Source: Krasilnikovozyma curviuscula
Taxonomy: Eukaryota > Basidiomycota > Tremellomycetes > Cystofilobasidiales > Mrakiaceae
Assembly (NCBI GenBank): GCA_014825775.1
Contig: MVAQ01000008.1
Span: 62,001-126,000, forward strand
Direction of reading: 5' to 3'
DNA: 64,000 nucleotides
Position numbers and translations under genes: made by a program. The notes under the pieces are model-generated. The model was not told where the DNA came from. It did not search any database and saw only the letters and a list, made by a program, of their open reading frames with translations. The number at the start of each line of letters is the position of its first letter. Positions within the stretch are counted from its first letter, which is position 1. This document shows, piece by piece, positions 1-11,168 of this stretch.

Positions 1-1617
1 GCCCAGATCGGCAACAGCAACGCCCAATGTTGACGCGTCCGTCATCGGGTTGTTGATGAGCTTGACGAGCTTTCCGAGCATCTCGTTGTTGTTGTCCGTT
101 AGCTTGGGCGCGTTGTCTCTCCAGAAGGTCTCGGACGTGTGTAAGGACGAAGACGAGAGGTGTCCTGTTGTAAGCTCCGCCGTGTATTCTTCGTATGTCC
201 TGGAATTCATCGTTCACAGATCAACGATTTGAAAGGACAAAACATGAAAAGGGTACAGCAGCGCTCACGAGAGGGATTCAGAACGTTCTTTGAGGACATC
301 GACAAGGTATTGGATGTCTTCAACAATCTCGTCATCGGACCATTTTCGCGTGGTGAGCGACTGCACGAACGGCAGCAGCTTCGAGACGAGCATCGCTGGC
401 AGGTTCTTTTCTGGGGCTGACTGGGCGAGGTTCTGTTTTTAACACAAAAGGAGAGTGAAGTTTAAGTATAAATATAGTCGTCATCTCTGTGGGTAAACCA
501 GTAGGGGCGTTCAGACTCACCCTCAGAGTAGCAACCACGACCCTGACGACCTTCTCCTTGTTCGCGCCTCGTCCGACGTCGCCAAGCAGTGGAATGAGGT
601 CTGGGAAGCGCGCGTTGATGCTCTCTGCGACAGTGCTGTTGAATGTCAGCTCCCAAAGGGAGAAGATGATTTGGTATGAGAGCTGAGGCGACGTTGACGG
701 TGAACGGAGGAGAGCGAGCAATCTGTTCGAAGTTCCCAAGCAACATGTTAATTCGAAGAACGGAGGCACATAAAATGACTCGAAGGGTGCATCGAAATAA
801 CCTACCCTGTAGTGACAGCTTGACCGGATGAAGCGTCATCCCACAGGAGGATCCGAATATGGGAGAGAGAAAGGAGCAAGGAGAGGGCTTGAATCGAGAT
901 GTCTTTGCTTGACGGGCTGGTGCCTAGATTTTATTAAAGAACATTTGAAAGAGAATTCGAAGAAGATAAAGCCAGTCAGTCTGATCAGCCAACGAACGGG
1001 AAGGAGGGTGGAACACCAGCAAATGTGAAGAGGCGATTTTCGACTGAACACTGACCATTGATCAAGCCTCCCAAAACCACGATCATACCCTTGACAACAC
1101 CATCGTCCGCCTTGTTACTCTCTGAAGCGTTTGCAACCAACACACTGAGAATCTGCAGCGCCTTGAGTTGGACAAACTCGTCGCCCAGTCCCATCGCCTT
1201 CAGTAATGCCCCCGACCACTCCTTGTCCTCGTAGAAGAGATCCAGCGTGGTTGGTGCGTCTTCCAACATATCGGAAATGCTGATAAGGACCGCTTGAACA
1301 GTGTCAATGCGGACGAGTTTTGACAGGAGGTGCAGGAATAGTGAGACGTATGTAGGCGATTCTTTCTCGTAGATTGACAAACGCTTGAGAGGGGGCTGCT
1401 TGTCGATTTTTTTTATGAGAGTGAGTTCTTCTGGGGTAATTAAGGAAGCTCGTTGGTAGCCCTATCGAACGAATATGGAGCAAGGTCAGCGAAAGCCCAT
1501 CTCGAGGCGAACGAACCGCGGGAAGAGACTACTTACATCCCAAGGGACGGGCTTCGAACGCAGTTTGCTTGTGGTCTCTGTCAGGAATGGGTGGGCAATC
1601 AAGCTGAGGGAAGCCAT
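1..1617 (-). CDS. VMA13: V-type H+-ATPase subunit H (partial, 3' end outside window)
   Basis: Regulatory subunit of the cytosolic V1 sector of the vacuolar proton pump. It links V1 to the stator and silences free V1. Six exons can be joined with consistent phase: 1617-1537, 1461-1056, 902-806, 722-521, 432-269 and 199-<1, giving about 383 residues of a family that is usually 430-480 long, so only the C-terminus is missing. The N-terminus (MASLSLIAHPFL) is followed by family-typical helical-repeat segments such as SPTYVSLFLHLL, ALQILSVLVANA and QIIFSLWELTFN, and by TYEEYTAEL near the start of the C-terminal domain. The start is the first ATG in frame. The gene is transcribed divergently from the MFS gene at 2389 across about 770 bp. 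The assignment rests on remembered family resemblance and is strong. Confidence 0.93.
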
Positions 1618-2388
1618 CGCTACCTGCAGGACCTGACGGGATGGGGGAAGGGGGTGGGGAGGTGTCGTTAGAATTGGCTTGCCCAGTAAGATGGTCGAAG
1701 CGAAGACATCGAGGCAAAAAGGTGGAAAAATCAGATTCATCAAGATGACAACAAAGCAAAGGCAATCATCACCTTTAGATTGCAGTGACACTAATGTAAC
1801 GAACTGAAGGCTACAAAATATTCTAAAGTCCCTGTCGAAGCAGCGCCCTTTCGAGCTACGGTGTGACAACGGGAGTGCTGTTCAGCCTCGATCTGCAGCT
1901 TCCAACTCGGCATTCAAATTTATGAACCTTAGAATTCCCTATTGAGTTCCTGAGATCCTATTTGCTGCTGATTACCGGGGCTTGGTTCTGCAGGTACCAG
2001 CTCTCAACAGCCGGACATAGGACTCACACTGTCCGAGGAAATGTTTTTCATTCGCTCAGGCTTGGCTCCTAGGAAATCACCTCCTGCTGGTGTGTTGGAA
2101 TCCGTTTATTTAAATCTCTTTTTACCCACAGCTAAAACACCTTTGCACGTTAGTAAGCCACGCAACTATCGTTTCCAGCGCCATGTTGACAGGCCTGCTG
2201 CGTGGTCCGACTGGATCAAGACATCGATGCTAGTGGTTGCTTATTAATGTGGAGAGTCTATTGGTGACTGTCATACCGAAGGGAGGTGAATTGAAGAATA
2301 TAAGAACCCTCCTGTGTCATTTCGATACCTCGGTTATCCCTTACACATACCAATTCTATCCACTCACACCACAAATCAACTTCTCAAA
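1618..2388. other. Divergent intergenic region VMA13 / MFS
   Basis: No convincing exon. It must hold both promoters. A TATA-like ATATAAG lies at about 2298-2305, some 85 bp before the MFS start codon. Confidence 0.5.
2298..2305 (+). promoter_or_regulatory. TATA-like box upstream of MFS gene
   Basis: AATATAAG about 85 bp upstream of the ATG at 2389, in the right place and orientation for a core promoter. Inference from sequence only. Confidence 0.35.
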
Positions 2389-4604
2389 ATGTCTTCAAAT
2401 CAGCCTCAACTGCAAGTACCACTAGCTCCTCTCAATGATGTCTCTGAACATGTCTCCAACGACCAACTCGAGGAACAAACTACGGTTGGTGAAGCCGAAC
2501 CTTCTTCAGCTTTGGCAAACCTTCCCAACGGAAGGAAACTCATCTTACTTGCTGTTTTTAGTGCAGCTCAATGTGAGTCTTTTGGAGATGGTTGTTCTGA
2601 TGATGGGCAGCGTTTTGATTGATACTGCTTGCTCATGTTGTTTTGACAGTCTTCGATGGTAGGGAATCTCTCTCATGCCTTGCCAAACTCTCCAATTTGC
2701 TAATCTTTAGGATTATAGTGATGAATATCTCAAGCATGTTCATAGCTCTTCCATCCATCACATCCGACATCGACCTGACGCTCGGATCTTCCGTCTGGGT
2801 ACGTACTTCATTTTTTGTCCCATACTCTCTCACTGGCTAAAAATATCTTCTAAAATGTAAAATAAAACAGATTATTACAACATACTCACTCACCTTCGCA
2901 TCGTTCCTCCTCTTAGCTGGCCTTCTTGCGGATCTTTACTCGCCCAAGAAACTCTTCCTCACGGGCTTCCTCGGGCTGGGCTTGCTCAGCATCGCTTTGT
3001 CTTTTGCCACCCAGAAGTATGCGTTTCTGGTCCTAAGAGCTGTGTCGGGCATCTTTGGGGCTTTGACCATTCCGAGCGCAATGTGAGTTTTCTTCATGGG
3101 CTTTGCGTCTAGCTTTCACGAGATTTTTCCTGGAACTGGTCCGAATTCGAATTCAGAAATATCATAGTGCATTTGTTTCCCTACCCGTCGGAGCAGCAGA
3201 AGTACCTGGCCCTCTTCCAGCTCGCCTCTGGCATCGGCAACGTGATGGGCCTGGTCCTCGCAGGCGTGCTCGAACTTGCCAGGTCCGTAAACCCGCCTGC
3301 TCCATAAATCTTTGCCCGTTCGCACATTTAAACTGATGATACCTGGTATATAGCTGGCATTGGATCTTCAGGTTTATTGCGATCCTAGTCATCCCCCTTT
3401 CCTTCCTTGCTTGGTATCTCCTCCCAGCTGAACAACACTTGCACTCGCGCTCGAAAGATGACCCTCCTAGGTGGAGACAGCTTGATATTATTGGAACACT
3501 TATTATCATGGTCACCCTCATCTTATTTATCTTGAGCTTGACGGAGGGCAACATTAAAGGGTGGAAGAGCGCTGGGTTCTTAGTCCCATTCTTGATCAGT
3601 GTGGTTGGGTTCCCAGCGTTTTTCGTATGGGGTATGTTATTCACCTTTCTACCTCTACCCTTTTGGAGGGTTTGAAGACTCAGGCTAAATATTGCGTTGA
3701 GTCGATCCATAGAATCGCGGCTCTGAACACCTCGCCGTCCTACCTTCATCACTCTGGAAGATCAAAAACTTCTCAGTCTGGGTCATTGTTGCGTTCATGT
3801 AAGGGGTACCCATGACCTCCTTTCTTCCTTCACAACACTCACCTTCCTTTCCCCTTCAGTCCATACACCTGGTGGGCATGCTGTCAGACACAAATGACGA
3901 CTTACTCTCAGTCCGCCCTCAATCTCTCCCCCATCCTCTCTGCCGCACGTATTCTCCCTCAGGGCATCGCCTCTCTGGTATTCGGTAATCTCGCTACTGT
4001 TAAGCCTCAGATACTGAGCAGGCCCAGGTGGACTGTGTTGATAGGGCTTGTTTTGACGGCGGTGGGTACTGTGTTGATCTCGCAGAGTAACGGAGGCGCG
4101 GGGAAGGATTACTGGAGATGGCTCTTTCCTGGGTACATCATTGGCTCGTTCGGTGAGTCCTTTTCCTAATTAAAACGCAATGCTAGATAGTAAACGTCTC
4201 TCATCGATCATTTCTCGTCAGGAAACACTATGACATTCTTGAGCGGTACTGTTGGGCTCATGATGAGCACTCCACCGAAACAAGCCGGAGTCGCTGGTGC
4301 TTGGTTCAACGTGGTCCTCCAAGGTTTGTTCATATATGCCTATTCTGTCGGCTTTCCAATCACTGATCCACTTCGTTCTCTACATTAGTCGGTTCCGTCA
4401 TCGGTCTCTCTATTGAAGCCGGCTTATTTGGATCTTTCAGTGGAGGCAACATCAAAGTCTGGAAAGGCAGTCAAGACTCGTTCTGGATGCTTTTGGCTGC
4501 TGTGGTTCTGGTCGCAATCTTGTTTCTTACCTTGTATCGTTCGCCGAAGATTGGTGATGAAGAAGATGGGTCCAAGTTGAACGAGATCAATACCGATCCT
4601 TAGA
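2389..4604 (+). CDS. MFS transporter, drug:H+ antiporter-like
   Basis: Major facilitator superfamily membrane transporter of the fungal DHA type, probably proton-driven export at the plasma membrane. Substrate unknown. Ten exons: 2389-2572, 2650-2658 (only 9 nt), 2719-2798, 2871-3082, 3157-3282, 3354-3631 (or 3624), 3713-3798, 3860-4152, 4222-4323 and 4389-4604. The protein starts MSSNQPQLQVPL with a hydrophilic N-tail. First membrane segments follow (MNISSMFIALPS), then the loop LLADLYSPKKLFL, NIIVHLFPYP, and late helices ending before a charged C-tail. Oddity: after exon 6 the best donor (GTATGT at 3632) leads into W-E-S-R-L-stop, while the frame that continues needs the poorer donor GTATGG at 3625. 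See the finding on a possible frame lesion. The gene is convergent with NUC1. Confidence 0.85.
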
Positions 4605-4691
4605 CGTTGTAGAAGAGAAATTGATACTTTGAACCACTCTTCAAACATTTCTAACCTGATCTTATCCATAATGGCGATGCATAAGTACTGG

Positions 4692-6287
4692 TCATCGTCT
4701 GTTATCGCCTTTGTTCCCAACATCAGTAAGCTTCTTCTGAGCATTATCAAACCGCCTGACTTCAACTGCGCACTTCGTCTGGCTACACAGAGGGAGTGAC
4801 ATTTGCTTGAGAGGCTGAGCGAACAGCGAGAGGCCAGACGCTTTCTCCACAGCCTCGACTGCAATTGGAAAATGCAAGACAATACATCATCAGATCGCGA
4901 GATATTGTTGAAAATGATTGGACACTAACCAGGTACAATGAAGCTTTCTAAGCTAGCCTCGTCAGGAATGACAGAGTTGGGCAGCACAAATGCACCGATG
5001 GAAATCTCTCGTCTGGTGCTGAGGGGCGATTCGCCTTTTGGTGGACGGGAAGCGAGAATCACTTTTGAAAAGTGGGTCGGCACGGATATTGAGGGTGGCG
5101 ATCCGATCACTTCGTAAGACTTAGATGAGTGGTTTTCAGCAAGTGGACGGTGTCAAGAAATGCTTCAGTCAGCTTGGGGGAGCTAAAATACAGCCAGGAA
5201 ATGAGGAATCAGGCGTACCACTCTCCATTTTCCATCGATTGAAGACTTTGAAGGCAGGTAAAGAGGAATGGTGAAGACGTAAACGTCTGTAAATTGACCT
5301 GTGAGTTTCCTACACCAGTTTTCGAGATACGCCCAGTCTGTGAACGAAAGGGGTACTGCCATTAGAAGCTGGAGACAGCCTAGAGCACAATTCTTAATTT
5401 CTCACAATGTCTATTGAACCCATCTCCTACCTGAGGTGCGATATTGGACAGCAGGAAAGTCTCATCCATCGCTTCCTGGGAGATCTTAGCATCTGCAGCT
5501 GGAACCATATGACCTCTATCATAACCGCTCCTAAAATAATCCTTCAATTGAGCTCTCCAAAGAGCAGGTATCTGCTCATCTTCTTCGAACCGACTCTTCT
5601 CTCGTGAGACTTTTTGTTGGTCCCCTGGCTGGAGAGGCGTTACGGAGGGTCTGGAGGGAGTCATAGTTGCTGCTGTGAGGTGTTCTGCAGTCCAAGAGGC
5701 TATAGGATTGAGCGTTTGAGATCGTAGGTCAGCATGGTTAACCCGATTCAGCGGGCAAGAGATGACGACGTACGATGTTGAAGGCGACGGTCGTAACCAG
5801 CTGTGTAACTAGTGCAGTCAAAACGATGCAACTTAGTAAAACAATCCTAGTAGGAATAAGGAAAACATCTCACTTACGCTTTGCGATTCAACACATCACT
5901 GTTCGATACTGCATGAGCGCGCAATACCATTTCAAGACATCAATGCCAGTAAAAATCAGCTTTGTGTTCTTTGAGTGAAAATTTACTACAACTGCTAGCT
6001 GGTAGATGTACTTACGTGGTAAATTGGCTATCTGGCTCTTTTCAGCATCAGCGAACCTCAGCTTGTCGTCCAAAATCGATTTCGAGCCTGAAGGAACTGG
6101 CACAGACACTGGAGGAGCAGCTTTTCTGGAAGTGGATTGGGAAACCATATAACCAGCACCAAGCCCAACAGCAAGACCTGTAGACACCAAGGTGACGTTG
6201 AACTTGTGTCGAATTTAGGACAGTTTCAGTGAAGCAGGAAAAATTAGCTGAAACTGATTACACTTCACTCACGAGTAAAGGAGCCAT
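4692..6287 (-). CDS. NUC1: Mitochondrial endonuclease G
   Basis: DNA/RNA non-specific nuclease of the bba-metal fold, homologous to yeast Nuc1 and animal EndoG. It acts in mitochondrial nucleic acid turnover and in cell death. Eight exons: 6287-6273 (15 nt), 6202-6016, 5908-5878, 5808-5774, 5699-5406, 5337-5219, 5119-4930 and 4858-4692, about 345 residues, normal for the family. The N-terminus has a membrane segment (GLAVGLGAGYMV) fitting mitochondrial anchoring. The catalytic DRGHMVPAAD motif is intact, followed by SNIAPQVGDGFNRHYW, which carries the metal-binding Asn. HPSWTAEHLT also matches. The start MAPLL lies on a tiny first exon and is less certain. The usual Y/F-G-x-P-G-P motif before SDVLNR is not visible in the third exon. 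The gene is convergent with the MFS gene, stop codons about 90 bp apart. Confidence 0.9.
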
Positions 6288-7311
6288 ATCTTTCGTCCCT
6301 CGTACACTTGCTTTGTCCGAACTTCGATTGGAGATGGTCGACAGTAGAGAGCTTACGGGTAAGGCAAGAAAACTCACGGCAGAGGCAGGCAAATCCGCTG
6401 GTGGCTCTGGATTTTGTTCCTTGTTTAGATTGACTAAGTTTAGCCAATGGGATATCTTTACCTTAAAAAAAGGGTAGAGCTCTCTGACAATCAAACCAGC
6501 GTGAAAGCTCAGTGCTCAGACATGAGTTTTGAAAGAGCGCGAGGAACGCGCTTGACTTTACTTACAATAAACAAAGTATCTATTATGTTTCTTAGCTTTG
6601 GTCGGAGATTCACGAGTACCTAGATCGTAATCTCCCTAAGCGCCTCGACGCCAACGAAAGTAAGCAGGGTTTGTGTCTGGTTATGTTAAGGTCGGAGTTC
6701 TCGACAACGCTCTTATTCGTCTTCGTATTGACTAGGATGTGTGGCAGCTGAAACTATGAAGACCTGTTCATAGACTTCCCTCAAATCCTTCAAGGTCTAT
6801 CACATTTGGAACAGGTAGAGGTACATCAAGTAGATCAGGAAGGAATCAGGCGTGGGAGAGTGGGACAAGAAGCAATGAGCTTAAGCAAAATCACAATTGC
6901 AAACCCAAGAAGCAGAATCAAGGAGGGCACGAAAATGCACTCTCTGAAAGGATCGTTTCGAGCGATTGGAAGTGGGAGGAATGCGAAACGAAGAACCCGA
7001 GCACTGCGACATTACTCGAGATTCCGTTCCGCTTGTGTTCCACGGCAAAAACATCATGAGTGGACTTCAAAGGAATGAGTGAGGAAGCAATAGAAAAATC
7101 ACTCTGTGAGGGGTGGGAGTACTGGCTCTTAATGATCGGTATGCGAGCCGGCAATTGTTGCTGGAGAAAGCAGTCTCTTGGGAAGGCACAGTATCGTATA
7201 CAGAGAAACGATAGATGGGTAATTAGTGATTGTTGACGAATGATGAATGACGAGTGTGCGATGAATATGTTCCAGTCTCCATTCAACAATTCATTGTGTA
7301 CGAGCGTGCTT
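6288..7311. other. Intergenic region, no gene seen
   Basis: About 1 kb between the NUC1 start and the regulator's stop codon. Short open frames on both strands carry no recognisable or splice-consistent coding signal. Confidence 0.4.
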
Positions 7312-9048
7312 TCATAGCAAGTAGTCGGTTACCAACTGCTCTAATGTAGCTGCGCTGACCCATGACGCATTCCAGATCCGAGAGAAGTCCTTCAGAGTCT
7401 GAACCAGGAATGCCAGGTTCTCCTGCATGGACTCGATATGATACTGATGCTTGTGCTCGTCGTCGCTATTTCCTCCAGCCAGAATCAAGATATACACCGT
7501 ACCGGCGCAGAAAAGACATCTTCAGATGAAGAGCAAAACACAGAAATAAATATAGCTTGTGTTAGTTAAAGTATTGCGAAACGATATAGGCGTCAACGAG
7601 AGCGGCTCACTGCTGGAAAGATAGATTCGCCAATCTCAAGCCATGGTGCTTCAACAGATACCTCGCGAGCTTGACGATTTCCTGAGCAGCAGTATAACAT
7701 CCCATCTTGGCATCTTTCTGGGCGTTGAACTTCCCCCCGAGGTTGGTCATGAAGGGGCGGTGGAGGATGATGACGTACGCTTGGTACAGCGCGTTCAAAA
7801 CGATAACACTGATGCGAAGCGGCCCAAGAGTTGTCGTTAAAACGAAAAGAAATATGAGCAAGTGCAAAATGAAGAAACTCACTGTGCGGGAAACTGCTCC
7901 TCTGCGGATCCAAATCGCAAGAACGGTGGCAGCTGGACAAACCAAGTCTGAAGCTCCAAGACGGCTTTAGAATACTTGTCCACCCTCTCCTCTGGAGACG
8001 CCTTCTCAACATAATTGGTGAGGATGATCCGCTGAGCGATCGAGGACAGGTCAAATTGGCGAACAAATGCTGAGGAGATATGCTTCTCGTCGTGTTCAAG
8101 GTGAACCTCTGGAGCGCGTTGGTTCTGATATATTTGGAGGTAGGGAGAGGGGCGAGCAAAATAAGAGGACCACCACCTGATGAAATGGTTATTTATGAGC
8201 GGGAATAATGTGATATTATTGAGATATGATAACTTACGAGTCGACCAAGGACCTCACAGCATTGACATCCCTTCTTGTCATATCCAGCTCATTTGCTTTC
8301 GTCCTCGGGAACTGATCCAGTTCAGAGTCACATGTAATGACTTTAGCGATTCGTCGATGGGTGGGGAATCCGGTGGGATTTGGGGAAATCGGAAGAATGT
8401 GGCAGGCGCGACGTGCCGAAGGTCGCCGTCCGGTCCAAGCGATAGAGAACCTGTCCCTATCGGAGTATAGTCTTCAGGAGCATCGGAAGATGATGTGGTA
8501 GCAACACCATTGGCAATGACTTGCTGTAAGCGAAAATTCTCCTGCTCCAGACTCAACACTCTTGACTCAAGGGCATCAATTCTAGCCTTAGACAAAACTT
8601 TCCTCCCATCCTGGGGTGGAAGTTATCAGGTTATTAATAGCTTTGGAAGTTGTTGAGGTGAAGAGGGAACCTAGACTTACAGCATTATCCATGTAAATGC
8701 ATTCGCTGCGGCTCTTGAAACATGAAGCACACGGTCTCTCGCTGTTACACCTGCTTCTCTTCATCCTGAAGACACGCAGAAAGTAGCCCGAGAACGTTTC
8801 GATCTCAGTTCATGGAAGTCAGAGACAAATTCGAATGTATAGAGACGGAAACGAACCTGCACCTCTCACACGCCTGCAAGTGAGACGAGAGTCAGTTTCA
8901 CAGCTCACTCAGGAACAGAACAAGACTGAAGATATAAAAGTATCCTCTGACTGACTTGGGTGGTATTCTTCTTTCTCTTATCTTTCCCAGGACCATCTGT
9001 GTTGACTGAGCTTGAATTAGTGGGCAGATCGTCTGAAACGTTGGCCAT
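7312..9048 (-). CDS. Zn2Cys6 fungal-specific transcription factor (possible frame lesion)
   Basis: Binuclear zinc-cluster regulator. The N-terminus is basic (GKDKRKKN). The cluster C-x2-C-x6-C-x5-C-x2-C-x6-C is complete and split over exons 8873-8857 and 8765-8681 (ACERCRMKRSRC ... CASCFKSRSEC). A coiled coil follows (RIDALESRVLSLEQENFRL), then a fungal-specific middle domain in exons 8176-7883 and 7808-7611 (LNALYQAYVIILHRPF), and a C-terminal exon 7519-7312. Exon 1 is 9048-8956. The fourth exon, 8610-8238, is 373 nt. Its start and end phases disagree by one base, and the frame must change near 8310-8330 between LHVTLNW and DQFPRTKANEL. No intron fits, so this is either a sequencing error or a real frameshift. 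It lies upstream of and co-oriented with the nitrilase, so a pathway-specific regulatory role is possible. Confidence 0.8.
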
Positions 9049-9388
9049 GTTGAGCTTGAGACTAGCTGCTTGATGCAGAGATGGCTGGGGGATCACCAAA
9101 CAGTTGCTAGGCTATAGGGGATGGCGGCAAGGAGGAAACTTCTCTCTTCACTTATGAGCTGTGGATCGTTCGGGTAAGTTCAGCAGCGGGAACGGACCGC
9201 TTTCTCTACCGGATTCTCTCACTTTCTTTATTTAACGTTGCAATCAAAAACCGAGTCAAGTGTTGATCACGAGGAAAGTAAGATATTGAGAATAGTTAGA
9301 GGATATGATTTAATTTGGCTAGGTATGACTTTCCTGAGGCACCTACAAATGGCGAAACAATCTCAGTGTTCTCTAATATTATCCAAAT
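9049..9388. other. Intergenic region regulator / nitrilase
   Basis: 340 bp between the nitrilase stop and the regulator start (both minus). It contains the regulator's promoter, with an AT-rich TTATTTAA stretch near 9227. No coding signal. Confidence 0.4.
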
Positions 9389-10897
9389 CTATGCGACTAG
9401 TTTACCAAGGTCAAGTGGGTCAAATCTCGAAGCGGGCGAAGCTGCCGAGGCGCTCGTGCCATTGTGGAAATGCGAGGGAGTGTTGATAGAATCGTTGACC
9501 ATCACTCTGCCAGCAGGGGATAGTCACAATCATTTCCGTCAGTTCATATAATTAAGTGAAGAAGATAAGATGATTTTATTCACCTGAGAAGGTCTGGACG
9601 AGAGTAGTGTCCAACACCATCGACGAGCATCTTGGCTCGAAGAATCGCGTTTAGGTCGAGATCGGCAAAACTTCAGTCCAAAGAGAGGGTGTAGAGTCAG
9701 ACCGGACTCTTGTCACAAAGAAGAGATCCCTAAAATTACTCACAGTAAACCCTCTTCGGCTGGCCCGAGAGGTTCGGCTAGAGATCTGCCGTCTGGTCCG
9801 AAAATACGAGAGCTGCATAAATTCAGCGAAGCGGCAAACCAGAGTCAGATATATGAAGTCATTTGGTAAAGACACGAAGTTTAAACTCACTTTCCACCTG
9901 ATGGAATAGGAGAGAAGATTCCGCGTTCCCTCTCGTCCCACAGCCCTGCCCTCTTAGCACCCTCTTCACTCACGATCGTCGTCGCCATGATCGCGAATGT
10001 CTGACCCTCTATGGCATACGACCTAGTCAAAGTCTCTGCGCCTTCTCCACTCATCCCGAAGTGGTCTGTCGTCTTGAAGGGGAAGACGCTTGGCCAGTGG
10101 GCGCAGTGGATTTCTTCATCTGCGAAGGTGCAGGAGTGTTAACGACGTCTCGTGAGCATCTGAGCAGAAATTTACTAACGGAGAGTGTAAGCGTGGTACT
10201 TAAGTAAAGGCTGAATGTGTTCCCAGCATTGAGAAGTGCCCAATCTCCCGAAAGGACTGTCGATTACATTTCTCACGCTGTCGCCAGATCCATTCCCGAA
10301 CAAGACCCTCTCGAGGGCGGTGGGCTGGATTTTCCGTCTGCTGTGCTGGACTTCACCCTTGTCGTCGATGATACAGGTGCTCATGTAGAGGCTGTTGACG
10401 TCGCGTTCCGAGAATCCGAGAGAGACCCAAATCGAGTGTTCCTGTGAGGGGGGACGAGGACAAGTTTGCGGAAATAATCAGCATCAACGTATTCCTAAGG
10501 TAAAGCGTTAAAAGACGCTTTCAAAACTCACTTTACACGCTCTCCTGATTCGTTGCATCTCCTCCGAGTTGATCCTGAGAGAATTAGCATGGTAATTCTC
10601 GATATCGGCGACGCACTCGGCGAATGGCTTGGTCCAGAGGAAGAATGAATAGCCACAGATCCATAGCTCTGGGAAGACGACCAGCTTCGCTCCTCCTGAA
10701 GCAGCCTGCTACGAAATAGAAACGCAGAACAGCTCGTAGTCAATAAACAAGGTCAGCCGCAATTACAGGAAGCAAACAAGGTAAGCTACCTTGATCAAGT
10801 CGATGGTCTTGACAGTAGACTCCTCGAGGTGGTACCAGCCAGGCTCAGACTGAACAGCAGCGACGCGGACGATGTTATCGGAGGATACAACTGTCAT
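9389..10897 (-). CDS. Nitrilase / cyanide hydratase-type carbon-nitrogen hydrolase
   Basis: Hydrolyses nitriles to acids and ammonia, or cyanide to formamide. Sequence alone cannot separate the two. Seven exons: 10897-10790, 10708-10532, 10441-10180, 10119-9891, 9812-9744, 9670-9584 and 9506-9389, 349 residues, the usual length. The catalytic triad is visible in order: Glu in LVVFPELWICGY, Lys in SRRKIQPTALER, and Cys in GTSQCWEHIQPLLKY. The CWEH block followed by EEIHCAHWP is characteristic of fungal nitrilase/cyanide hydratase proteins. The tail HYSRPDLLRVMVND is also typical. The start MTVVSSDNIVRVAAVQ is the natural family N-terminus. The upstream regulator gene and the divergent MFS gene suggest a small catabolic or detoxification unit. 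Confidence 0.9.
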
Positions 10898-11168
10898 GCT
10901 GAAAGTCGATTTTATTTTTGGGTGATCTGGTTGGAAACAGGACTCCTTCTTCGTGCTCTTTTCTTACCCATCGGAGTCCATAACGGAGATCCAAAGCGAG
11001 TACGCTTCAGGAGCTATTTTCCGGATCGAGGATTGGATCGCCAAGTCACCGTTCGCGCGTAGGGGGTGATTTCCGGTCTGCGGCTCAAAAAAACATACAT
11101 ATAATGGAGAGATTCCTTACCAAAAAGAATTGAGGGGGAAGGTAACTGCGAGAAACAACAGGCTGGAT

